DNA from: CAWIVH01 sp963839475
GTDB lineage: Bacteria; Acidobacteriota; UBA6911
Reading direction: 5' to 3'
Length of the DNA stretch: 64,000 nucleotides
Assembly (NCBI GenBank): GCA_963839475.1
Contig: CAWIVH010000018.1
Span: forward strand, 876,782 to 940,781
Positions within the stretch are counted from its first letter, which is position 1. Each line of letters starts with the position of its first letter. Positions 18,071-26,380 of the stretch are shown one piece after another. A model generated the notes under the pieces. The model was not told the origin of the DNA. It worked only from the letters and a program-made list of their open reading frames with translations, and did not search any database. The translations under genes were made by a program, and so were the position numbers.

Positions 18071-18565
18071 ATGCTATCCATTGCCGAACAAGAACTTGCC
18101 GACCTGATCGCCTGTCCGAAGGCCGTCGTCGATCCTCCACGCCGAGAGATGAAGCTTGAGGGCAAAATGAAGCGGAACGAAATGGCACTCAAGTCCGGGG
18201 ACGGAAAACATAATTTCCGTGTCTTCATGCGTCAGAACGAGGAGTTCCAGGAGAACTTCTCGATCGGCCTCGTTTATGTTCCGCGTGAAGATCCGGGCGA
18301 GTTTGTTCTCATTCGGTACAATGGCCAGCACGGCGGTACCAGAACGCATCCTCACCATGCCGTCTACCACGTCCATCGGATCCTGGCGGAAGATCTCAAG
18401 GCAGGAGTTAAGGAGGCGCGGTCCATCGAACAGACAGTGGAATATGCCTCTTTTGCTGAAGCAGTTCGTGCTTTCTGCCGCCGAATCAACATGAATGAGC
18501 AAGAGAAATTCTTCCCAGGCCTCATTCAGCGTCATTTATTCCCCGGTGAGGAGACGCAGCTATGA
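18071..18565 (+). CDS. DUF6978-like protein, first gene of a two-gene unit
   Basis: A 164-residue protein. ATG 18071 (MLSIAEQELADL) is chosen over the upstream ATG 18002 because family members as I recall them begin with a short ML-x-x-AE motif. Features: K-A-V-V-DPP near 20, a beta-rich centre (FSIGLVYVPRE, FVLIRYNGQHG) and a HHAVYHVHR motif near 95-105, then a helical C-terminus. Its last bases overlap the start of the DUF1828/DUF1829 gene (ATGA), so the two are made together. The DUF assignment is from memory of motifs. Function is unknown; a toxin-antitoxin or defence role is inferred from context only. Confidence 0.55.
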   Translation: MLSIAEQELADLIACPKAVVDPPRREMKLEGKMKRNEMALKSGDGKHNFRVFMRQNEEFQENFSIGLVYVPREDPGEFVLIRYNGQHGGTRTHPHHAVYHVHRILAEDLKAGVKEARSIEQTVEYASFAEAVRAFCRRINMNEQEKFFPGLIQRHLFPGEETQL

Positions 18566-19335
18566 ACATCCTCGACATCCTCAATCAGCAGTTCAGCGCC
18601 CACATAGCTCTTCATGAAAAGCGCTCTGGCGTCCAACAACTTTTTGCGCCGCTGTTCCATGAGGACGGGGATATGATGGATATCTTTCTCGACGTACCTC
18701 GTGATTTCCAGGTAAATGGAGCGAAGACGATCCGCATAAGTGATCATGGAATGACGATCATGCGGACTTCTTATTCCTTCGAGATCGATACACCCAACAA
18801 GGAACGCATTTTCCATCGGATTCTGGCGGAGAACTGCGTGCAGGAAGAAAACGGCGCCTTATTCCTGGATGCTCCAATTGAGTCGCTATATTCAGCTATT
18901 CTCCAGTTCGCCCAGGCGGTTTCCAAAGTCTCAAACATGCGCCTGTTCAAGAGAGAAGTGCTTATAAGCCTTTTCGAGGAGATGTTGGCCGATTTTATAA
19001 CGGAAAACCTGTCTCGCTATGGTCCGCGATCGACAGTCTACCCCATTCCTGAACGGGATGATCTTGAGGTGGATTGGGAATTCAAGCCTAACGGTGTACC
19101 CCTGTATCTGTTTAGTGTAAAAGACGCCGCAAAGGCCCGGCTAACAACCATAAGTTGCCTGGAATTCCAGAAAGCGCAGTTGCGGTATAAAAGCATCGTG
19201 GTTCACGAGGACTTCAATAAGTTGGGCCGGAAGGACGTAACCCGCCTTACCAGCGCCTGCGACAAGCAGTTCACAAACCTCGACGATTTCAAGCAGAACG
19301 CGATGCAGTATTTAGAACGTGAGATTCATGCCTGA
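18562..19335 (+). CDS. DUF1828/DUF1829 domain protein
   Basis: A 257-residue soluble protein. The N-terminal half (about 25-115) carries the DUF1828-type blocks DGDMMDIFLDVPRDFQV and ISDHGMTIMRT; the C-terminal half (about 150-250) resembles DUF1829 (IPERDDLEVDWEF, LYLFSVKDA, IVVHEDFNKLGRKDV). The second half has an alternating strand/helix pattern that could be a degenerate nuclease fold, but I see no certain catalytic set. It is translationally coupled to the gene before it and converges with the BREX operon, whose last gene ends 108 bases away. No experimentally fixed function is known to me for this family. Confidence 0.6.
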   Translation: MNILDILNQQFSAHIALHEKRSGVQQLFAPLFHEDGDMMDIFLDVPRDFQVNGAKTIRISDHGMTIMRTSYSFEIDTPNKERIFHRILAENCVQEENGALFLDAPIESLYSAILQFAQAVSKVSNMRLFKREVLISLFEEMLADFITENLSRYGPRSTVYPIPERDDLEVDWEFKPNGVPLYLFSVKDAAKARLTTISCLEFQKAQLRYKSIVVHEDFNKLGRKDVTRLTSACDKQFTNLDDFKQNAMQYLEREIHA

Positions 19336-19442
19336 TGGATTAAGCCAAGGCTCGGTGTGATACCGCTGCCGGCCTGTAGCGCCGACAATCCCTGCAACAG
19401 GCAGGTAACGGGCATCAATAGACGCCACCTCTTGTTAACCGA

Positions 19443-20909
19443 TCAGACGACAGGCCACTCATTTCCGCTGGGCCGTTGCTCTCGAGGTGGCTTTTGCAGG
19501 ATGTTATAAAGCTTACATCGTTCCTCAAGCTTCTTTTCAAGTTCCGGCGTCCACGTAACTTTTTCCAGCATAACAAGGTCTTCTGACGATCCCGTTGGAC
19601 CTTCACGGGAGGGCGGTGGCTCGACTCCAATTCCGATGATGCGCTCGAGATAAGGATATTGTTTCATTATGGCGTACGCGTATGCCTCTAACATGTTCCG
19701 TCGACCAAGGCGATATCGCTGATAGCCCTCCTCGGAGTTTCGGAAATGGAGATGATAGGGGCACCTCAATGTCATAAAGAAATAGCCGGCGTCACGTTGC
19801 GGAGACATCTCAGGTGCGACCAATATTCTCACAAAACGATCAGTCTGTCGCCCTTGTTCCATGGCTTCGAGAATCGCAGTGCCGAGAACTCTCCTCCGGA
19901 ATCTGCTTTCAAGCGCCATATGTCTCACCGCCACTTCATATGTCGATAGCTCAAACTGACGGCCTTCTGGCACAATCGTTGTGCCATCCATCATCGGCGT
20001 GGTAAAAGCTTCAACCAAGCGATCCCATACGTAAGAGACTTTGTCAGCTTGTTGTTTAGCGTCATATTGCCGGTTGTTGATCAGATTTCCGAATGTGCCT
20101 GCGATTGTCACATGGTCCCCCGCCGACCAGGACCTACCATTTGGGTGGGGAAAACCGTGTTCATCCCCATCCATGTGAGTCATAAAATACGCAATAAGAT
20201 CTTCTTCGCCCTCTGCTTGCAGTAATCTGCCAGATCGGACGAACAAGGCCTTCTTTGATAGGTACTGCGCGAGATCCGTGACCGTATCGAGCTTTTTCAT
20301 GGCAATGTCGAGTGTAACCTCGTTCACAACGTGAACGTACGATCCCCGGGTGTCCACATCGCCGACGGTAAATGGCAAATATTCAGCTGCACCGGGATTA
20401 ATATGGTCTTCGTCTCGTAGCGCAGGTCTGATCAATAGCGTCCCGAGTCCCCCTCCAAAGTACTCCTGGCACGGCGTCACCGCGCCATTGGCGACGACGA
20501 TACCATGGAGTTCCATATCCTCAGGTTGCGGCAACTGCAACGGCAGTCGGCAGGTACATTCTGGATCTGAAAAAATCCTGTCAGGGAACTGTTGGATCCA
20601 TCGTTCTGCGCCCCTAATCTGGTCAACTGATTTCTTGATCGCACGTTTGAACCAACGATGCCAGGCAACATGCAAATCCCCATCAGGCCAGCCTACATGC
20701 TTGTCGCTAAAAACAAAGATGTTACGGCCGCATACGACCAAAAGGTCACATAGCTCTTTACCAACACCCCGGCCGTTTTGTTTTTTGTCAATGAAAACAT
20801 TTGGATAGGACCATAGATTAAGAAAGGTCTTTTCGGCTAAATGAGCCAAGTACCTCTCGGAAGGTGTTACCCCAGAACCTTTGATGACGCCGCTCAATGT
20901 GTCACCCAT
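19443..20909 (-). CDS. BREX-operon accessory protein with PD-(D/E)XK-like nuclease motif
   Basis: A 488-residue protein, last gene of the BREX transcription unit, starting one base after the HNH gene ends. The N-terminal 90 residues look like a restriction-endonuclease fold: a helix with E26-K, then E52-L-C-D55-LLVV and, after a turn, FVFSDK (S68-D69-K70), matching the D-x(n)-(E/D/S)-x-K pattern. Next come WxRWFKRAI and GAERWI motifs (about 83-105), then a long domain without a named fold. It resembles a widespread uncharacterised family I have seen in defence contexts; no name can be given. Likely role: nuclease acting with or beside BREX. Confidence 0.55.
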   Translation of the reverse strand: MGDTLSGVIKGSGVTPSERYLAHLAEKTFLNLWSYPNVFIDKKQNGRGVGKELCDLLVVCGRNIFVFSDKHVGWPDGDLHVAWHRWFKRAIKKSVDQIRGAERWIQQFPDRIFSDPECTCRLPLQLPQPEDMELHGIVVANGAVTPCQEYFGGGLGTLLIRPALRDEDHINPGAAEYLPFTVGDVDTRGSYVHVVNEVTLDIAMKKLDTVTDLAQYLSKKALFVRSGRLLQAEGEEDLIAYFMTHMDGDEHGFPHPNGRSWSAGDHVTIAGTFGNLINNRQYDAKQQADKVSYVWDRLVEAFTTPMMDGTTIVPEGRQFELSTYEVAVRHMALESRFRRRVLGTAILEAMEQGRQTDRFVRILVAPEMSPQRDAGYFFMTLRCPYHLHFRNSEEGYQRYRLGRRNMLEAYAYAIMKQYPYLERIIGIGVEPPPSREGPTGSSEDLVMLEKVTWTPELEKKLEERCKLYNILQKPPREQRPSGNEWPVV

Positions 20910-20910
20910 T

Positions 20911-21993
20911 TCAACTGAGGGGCACCGGAATTACATAGTTGGCCGGATTCAGGTCTTCCATGATGCCCTCCGGTTCAGAAATCACGAATTGGTGTGCTCT
21001 TCTCTCCACGCGACCCACAATGCGGTCGGGACTGCGGCCGATCATTACTTTGTACGGGTAAGGGAGACATCTCGGACCTGCAAAAAATTGGGCGTAGCCG
21101 ATAATTCCACTATAGGAGCGCTCAACTGCAAGGATGTGCATCCAGGTCGACGGCCTCATTCGCTGAAAATTTGAAAACACCTGATGGTGCAATTCTGTAA
21201 CGATTACTCGAGCCTGGCGTAAGTCCTGGCCTTGCCAAATGAATTCTTTGATGGGTGCAAACTCAGTTTCGTTACCAGTGAGGTCTGGAAACATCGCAAG
21301 AGCATAATGAAAGACGACCTTGGCAATGGCACGAAAATAGGGCGTACTCACGGTGACCGTCGTCGCAATTTCTATGCTGGTTCCTTGTGGAATATTTGTC
21401 GTAATCCACTCGGCTTTGCCGCCATAGTTGAGGGCTTTAAGGAGTTCTTCGATTGCGGGTATTTCCTCTAGTGTCGCAAATACCTCAATGGGCTTTGCGT
21501 TTGGTATTCCTTCCTTTTTCAGATAATCTGCAAGCGCAACCGGATCTTTTAGCATGCGATCCAAAACGGGAATAGCTCGGCGGCCGATGATGGGGTGTTC
21601 AAAAACAATCTGCCGAAGTGGATAAACGTCCTGAGTCCCCCAGCCGGTTTCCCAAAGGATGTCGTAATCGCGACCAGGATATCGACCTACTGAGTAGATC
21701 GGAGGAGCGCCGCCTGACCCTCTGTAATATGGGGAAGGTGGAAGATTTCCCTCGCGACTGGTTATGCCACAGATTTGTCGGAAGAGGGCAATGGGACCAG
21801 CACGCAGGAACTGCTCCTCCGCGGTTCTACCGATATGGCTGTTACATTTATCACAAAGCTTATCGCGGAGGGGTTCGCAACCACTGAATTTGCCCAATGC
21901 CGCTGGCAAATAATGCTCAGGTGACATCCTCTCCCCATGCGGGCCGGGATAAATGCACGCAGAAGTTGGTACCACAACTATTCCGTCAGACAT
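20911..21993 (-). CDS. BREX-operon accessory HNH endonuclease
   Basis: A 360-residue protein whose start overlaps the end of brxL by 16 bases, so it is coupled to BREX. The N-terminus carries an HNH_5-like site: C13, SPEHYLP (E26-H27), then C47-D-K-C50-N-S-H53. The zinc-knuckle cysteines and the EH/N/H order are typical of HNH nucleases. The remaining 300 residues have no recognised domain; they contain aromatic, mixed alpha/beta segments that could sense a substrate. Such nucleases in defence islands often restrict modified or unmodified DNA; here specificity is unknown. Confidence 0.7.
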   Translation of the reverse strand: MSDGIVVVPTSACIYPGPHGERMSPEHYLPAALGKFSGCEPLRDKLCDKCNSHIGRTAEEQFLRAGPIALFRQICGITSREGNLPPSPYYRGSGGAPPIYSVGRYPGRDYDILWETGWGTQDVYPLRQIVFEHPIIGRRAIPVLDRMLKDPVALADYLKKEGIPNAKPIEVFATLEEIPAIEELLKALNYGGKAEWITTNIPQGTSIEIATTVTVSTPYFRAIAKVVFHYALAMFPDLTGNETEFAPIKEFIWQGQDLRQARVIVTELHHQVFSNFQRMRPSTWMHILAVERSYSGIIGYAQFFAGPRCLPYPYKVMIGRSPDRIVGRVERRAHQFVISEPEGIMEDLNPANYVIPVPLS

Positions 21994-24032
21994 TTTAGAA
22001 AGGCATCCCGCGAATCTGCATAGAACTCAATACTTATCTTCGTAGCAAGCTCGTCTGGTAGTTCAAAAAGCTGGCGGCGGGAGGCGATTGGCATGAGAAG
22101 CGTGATGGCCCCTTTTTCAACGGCCAGTTCGGCGACTGCCACTGGGTTGGGAATCATTTCTATGGATCCGCCGAGGTTGAGGGCACCCACGATGATAAGT
22201 CCGCCTTTCACACTCCGCTCGATCAAAGAACTGCACAGGGAGACAAGCATTGCCAGCCCGAGGCCATGACCACTGGTGTCGGCATCCATTGCTCGGAGCT
22301 GGACTGAAAATTCATGGGCACGTGGGTCCCGGTCGCCAACTAGCTCTTTCGCACGAGTATAGAGGTTTTGTTCTCCATAGCGGACGCTCTCCCGAAATGA
22401 CGGAGGGACAGGTACGTTGAGGATTTTCACGCCACTTCCGAGGCCCATGTTTGCCTCGATGCGATAAAGTGCTGGCGCAGCGCCTTGGCCACCGGGGCTA
22501 ATTGTCCAGACCTGGCCGGGCGGCAAAGGATCACTGTCAATCCTTTCATCGCTATGCAGCTCCGGGGTGGAAACAAATTGCTCCACCCCTTCAACGCCCA
22601 GGTGGTAGCTGAAGTGCGTATTCCGGAATTCCGTACGAAGGACGCGCTTTTGCTGCTCCTTGACACGACGGCGGCACTCTAACGCCAGACGAACCACGGT
22701 CTCAAGCTCAGTTTCCGGGATGGACATTGTTGGATCAGGGTAGAGCAGCTTGATCAGGCCGCTGATGCTTTTGTTTACCGCTTCGATATCCCGGCCGCTC
22801 AATGCTCCGCCCCAGTTCACCCGGCTTTGGATGCTCGAAAGGCGGGAACCCATTCGAAGTTTGTTCCAGCACTCGGCCAGGAAGTCGCTGACAAGACCGA
22901 AATGCGATGTGAGGTGCTCGCGGGAGCTGACCTTCGGGAATTCCCAGCCGGGTACGTAGCTGTGAAGGCGATCCATGAACGCCGTGTCGTTGCGCATCTC
23001 CGGCGGCAGCGGGCTTAGCAGGTGCCCGATGCGTTGTTGTTGATCCACGTCCACTTCGAAGTTGCCGACCATTACAAGGCTGCCGAAGGCCCGAATACTC
23101 TCCTTGCCGCGGGAAAACTCGCCGGCCGCCATGTAGCCCTTCATGATGTTTACGCCATCTTTCTGGTCGAAGGAGATGCCGGCGACTTCATCAAAACAGA
23201 CGACATCGTAATGACACACCAGCCCCCGCTGTCCATTGGCGTTGTTGACGAACATTTTCGCAACGGTAGCTTTGCCGCCTGATACCAGATGCGAATAGGG
23301 TGATATCTGTTGAAATAGATGACTCTTTCCAGTTCCGCGCGGCCCGAGTTCCACCATGTTGTAGTTGCGTTCAACGAAGGGCACCATGCGAGCGACAGTC
23401 ACCCATTTGGAGCGATCGGACAGCGCGGACGGTTCGAGGCCGATTGAACGGATCAGGAAGTCGACCCAATCTTGTAACGTAAACTGCCGCCGGCCTTTTT
23501 CCAGTGTCTCAAGGACGTCCGGCTTCGAGAGCTGAATCGGACGCAGGCTCTCGATGGCGAAAGGACGCCCGTTCTGCTCTTGCGCTATGGCTGCGTCGTA
23601 GGTCAGTGTAACTTCCGCATAGAATCCATCCGTGAGCATCCGCTCGTTATCGTGTACCAGCTTGTCCTCAATCCGGACGTCACGGATGCCAAGGCTCGGC
23701 AACTCTGCCAGGAAACAATCATTTTTGGCGTCCAGCCGGGCCTTCAACAGGTCAATCAGCTTGACCGCTCCCTTCTCCCGTGCCCGAGCCTTGAAGAGTT
23801 CTTCCTCACCGGTACGAACGGTACGATCCTTTAGCTGTCGCTCCACGATCTGGAGGCCTTCTTCGATCTCCCGGTCATCTGTGGTCGCGCAATAGCGGCC
23901 AAGGAGGAATTCCACCACATAGGTGGGTACCGGATATTGCTTACTGTACTTGCGCACGAGGTCTTTCCGCACGAGGTAACCCTCAAATGCAGAAGCTCCA
24001 AGCCGATCGAGATTGTCCATGGCAAGCGTCAT
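21978..24032 (-). CDS. brxL: BREX Lon-like AAA+ protein BrxL
   Basis: A 684-residue protein with the TIGR02688/BrxL layout: an N-terminal domain (1-200), an AAA+ core with Walker A GPRGTGKSH near 230 and VVCFDEVAG as Walker B near 280, and a C-terminal Lon-like domain (about 560-684, with DTSGHGLGLAML and GALNLGGSIEMIP). In the Lon-like part the serine block is present, but no lysine stands where the Lon Ser-Lys dyad is expected, so proteolysis is doubtful. BrxL is the signature gene of type 1 BREX; published work describes it as a DNA-binding multimer. Start ATG overlaps the pglZ stop (ATGA). Confidence 0.93.
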   Translation of the reverse strand: MTLAMDNLDRLGASAFEGYLVRKDLVRKYSKQYPVPTYVVEFLLGRYCATTDDREIEEGLQIVERQLKDRTVRTGEEELFKARAREKGAVKLIDLLKARLDAKNDCFLAELPSLGIRDVRIEDKLVHDNERMLTDGFYAEVTLTYDAAIAQEQNGRPFAIESLRPIQLSKPDVLETLEKGRRQFTLQDWVDFLIRSIGLEPSALSDRSKWVTVARMVPFVERNYNMVELGPRGTGKSHLFQQISPYSHLVSGGKATVAKMFVNNANGQRGLVCHYDVVCFDEVAGISFDQKDGVNIMKGYMAAGEFSRGKESIRAFGSLVMVGNFEVDVDQQQRIGHLLSPLPPEMRNDTAFMDRLHSYVPGWEFPKVSSREHLTSHFGLVSDFLAECWNKLRMGSRLSSIQSRVNWGGALSGRDIEAVNKSISGLIKLLYPDPTMSIPETELETVVRLALECRRRVKEQQKRVLRTEFRNTHFSYHLGVEGVEQFVSTPELHSDERIDSDPLPPGQVWTISPGGQGAAPALYRIEANMGLGSGVKILNVPVPPSFRESVRYGEQNLYTRAKELVGDRDPRAHEFSVQLRAMDADTSGHGLGLAMLVSLCSSLIERSVKGGLIIVGALNLGGSIEMIPNPVAVAELAVEKGAITLLMPIASRRQLFELPDELATKISIEFYADSRDAFLKCLTE

Positions 24033-26380
24033 GATTCACCGCCTATGATAGTTGCTTGTTTGCACAAGACCGTATTTGACGCGTCGCAGACCACGAGGCA
24101 GGCGCTGGTTCCGGCCAGGCCTTCATCCTCGACAAGCAGACCGACCCGTCCTTCCTGGTCGAAGTTCTTTGGAGCGCACAAATTAGTGGACTTGTCGTTT
24201 GGTTTAGTTCGAAGGACAGCTGATATATTGGGCGCCGGGGGTTTCACGGTTACACGGCATCGAAGTCCCAGCCATTGCACATTCTCAATTGTCACCTGCA
24301 ACTTCTTTCCGCCGGCAGGGCTGGAGAAAGTAAGGTCCGGAACCACGCATTCCTGCACGCTCATGCCGCCATGCGCGTATTCGGAGCCGGCAATGAAGCA
24401 ATAGGCGCCTGGGGCGAAGGCGACAGTTTGCGTGCGATCCCAGAACCACCCGGCCTTGGGGACATCAGCAGCGGCACCTTCCTTAATAACGGCGCATCGG
24501 GACCAGCGGCATTCCGCGAGGTACTTGGGAAGCGGAGTCGACGGTAGTCCACCCGGTACAAGCAGCCATCCATGGTCCGTGACAACCCGAACAGTGCTCC
24601 AGCCGGCGTCGAGCAGGTGAACGATCCGATCAAGTAGCAAATCAAGCTGCTCATCGACGTGCGATGCCAGCTTTGCCTGGAGTTTGTGGCCGAGCGCATC
24701 GAACTCGCCGAATTCGGACCAGGCCCGCGTGTTCTCACCTGAAGGATGGCCGGCATCCAATCCATGCAGAACTTGGTATCCCTCTCTGGCCAGGGTCTCA
24801 TGCAATCGATTCGTCGTAGCAGGTTTCTGCGAATCTGCTATGACAGGAACGAAGTCATCTCCGGCCTGGGCACCCCGGATGGACTTCGCAACTGGGGCCA
24901 CCGCTGGTTTCGCCGTCGCTGTGACGGAAGGCAGGGCAGTCCATCGGTATCCCTCGCTGATTGTGAGATGCCGAACGTGCGTCCGAGCTACAAGCCGCTG
25001 GGCGATGTCGTAGCGGAGGCCATCGACAAACAGGATGCACCCCTTCGGTTCAGCACTGATTATCCGATCCTCAATAGAGCGCGAGTCTGGCAGCGGTTGC
25101 TTTTCGACAACGGCTTGGAAACTGCGTGCGGAATTATCTAGCCACGGAAGGTAGATCGTCCGAATGGCCTCTCTTATCGCTTCATGGTCTTCGACTGACC
25201 TTACGGTCTCCAGGGATCGCAGGACGCAGTCGTCGGCTCGAAATGCGGCTTTTGAGTACGCGTCAGCCATGGCATCGGGAGTGCTGCCGGCCATCGCTGT
25301 CATAGTGTTTTCGGCAAGCATTTTCAAATGCTCGAGAGCCTTTGCCACAGGACTGAGTCCCATTCGGGCCCATACCCACTGCCGACGGATGCCGTGCATC
25401 TCGTCAAGCTTCTTCAACGTCTCCCGGGCATCCGCCGGCTTCAAGTGCTTAAGGGCACGAAGTGCTGCACGCAAGCTTGTCTCGTCCTTCTCGTTCTCGT
25501 CCGGCCAGGGTTCGCGGTCAAAGAGCAGTGTCGATGGTTTCGCGCGCCGCAAGATCCCAGGTAGTCCGGGATACAACGTTGGAGATTCGGCAAAACGTTG
25601 CCACACCTTTGCCCATGGCCCATGCCTGGACCCTAGTTTTTCAGCAGCAACGATTTCTCCATCCGACTCGGGGTCAAAGGCATATTCCTCGCGACACCGC
25701 GATCTAAAAGCAGCCCACCGCGCTGCCTCCCATTCTTCTTTGCATCCGGCTGGATCGCTTATCCAGGAGAGCAGATCGCGGACGGTATCACCCACCATTA
25801 ACTTGTCAAAGTCCTCTGCCTCCAGCTTATGTCCTCGAAGCAAGGCGATGGGCGTCGTGGCCAACGGCTCCAATGCGCCCAGCATCGCCCGGCGCGTCTT
25901 GTGATCACGAGAAACGTCCAGGCCGAGCCCACCATTCTCAGAGACCAGAAATGCGTCAACTGTCCAGTCCTTGCCGTTGGCTTGCGTCCATGCCGAGCCC
26001 CGATACTGCAATTCCACCAGAGGCTGGAGTTCCTCAACACATTCTTCTGGCGAGCGCAGCACTTGCCGGCTTACTCTTGGAAGATAGATAATGGGTACTG
26101 CCTTCTCCGGCAGTTTTTTGTCCGGGAGGGTGCCCTCAATTACGCAGCGCATCCAGATCGCCGGCCCCGTTTTCTGGGCGGGATCATAATCCCCGAGTGT
26201 GAGAAGCTGCGGCATAAGCTCTTTCAATTTCGGCAGGATCGGCAACCACTCTCCCTCGGCATCCGCCCACAAAACTGCAGCAGGCGCGACGGAATCACCC
26301 GAGTTGTAGCCTGCGGCGTTGACGAGCGACTGTTTGAGCGCTTCCAGAAGTGTTGAGGGTAACTCGGTTGTCGGTGTCAT
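24029..26380 (-). CDS. pglZ: BREX alkaline-phosphatase-superfamily protein PglZ
   Basis: A 783-residue PglZ protein. The alkaline-phosphatase-fold domain spans about 440-690: GCILFVDGLRYDIA near 450 gives the first metal-binding Asp, and VVTDHGWLLVPGG near 610 gives the DHG motif. The N-terminal 430 residues (helical, Trp-rich) and C-terminal beta domain match the long PglZ type of BREX-1. PglZ is required for BREX defence in known systems. It overlaps both neighbours by four bases, so pglX, pglZ and brxL are translationally coupled. Confidence 0.93.
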   Translation of the reverse strand: MTPTTELPSTLLEALKQSLVNAAGYNSGDSVAPAAVLWADAEGEWLPILPKLKELMPQLLTLGDYDPAQKTGPAIWMRCVIEGTLPDKKLPEKAVPIIYLPRVSRQVLRSPEECVEELQPLVELQYRGSAWTQANGKDWTVDAFLVSENGGLGLDVSRDHKTRRAMLGALEPLATTPIALLRGHKLEAEDFDKLMVGDTVRDLLSWISDPAGCKEEWEAARWAAFRSRCREEYAFDPESDGEIVAAEKLGSRHGPWAKVWQRFAESPTLYPGLPGILRRAKPSTLLFDREPWPDENEKDETSLRAALRALKHLKPADARETLKKLDEMHGIRRQWVWARMGLSPVAKALEHLKMLAENTMTAMAGSTPDAMADAYSKAAFRADDCVLRSLETVRSVEDHEAIREAIRTIYLPWLDNSARSFQAVVEKQPLPDSRSIEDRIISAEPKGCILFVDGLRYDIAQRLVARTHVRHLTISEGYRWTALPSVTATAKPAVAPVAKSIRGAQAGDDFVPVIADSQKPATTNRLHETLAREGYQVLHGLDAGHPSGENTRAWSEFGEFDALGHKLQAKLASHVDEQLDLLLDRIVHLLDAGWSTVRVVTDHGWLLVPGGLPSTPLPKYLAECRWSRCAVIKEGAAADVPKAGWFWDRTQTVAFAPGAYCFIAGSEYAHGGMSVQECVVPDLTFSSPAGGKKLQVTIENVQWLGLRCRVTVKPPAPNISAVLRTKPNDKSTNLCAPKNFDQEGRVGLLVEDEGLAGTSACLVVCDASNTVLCKQATIIGGES

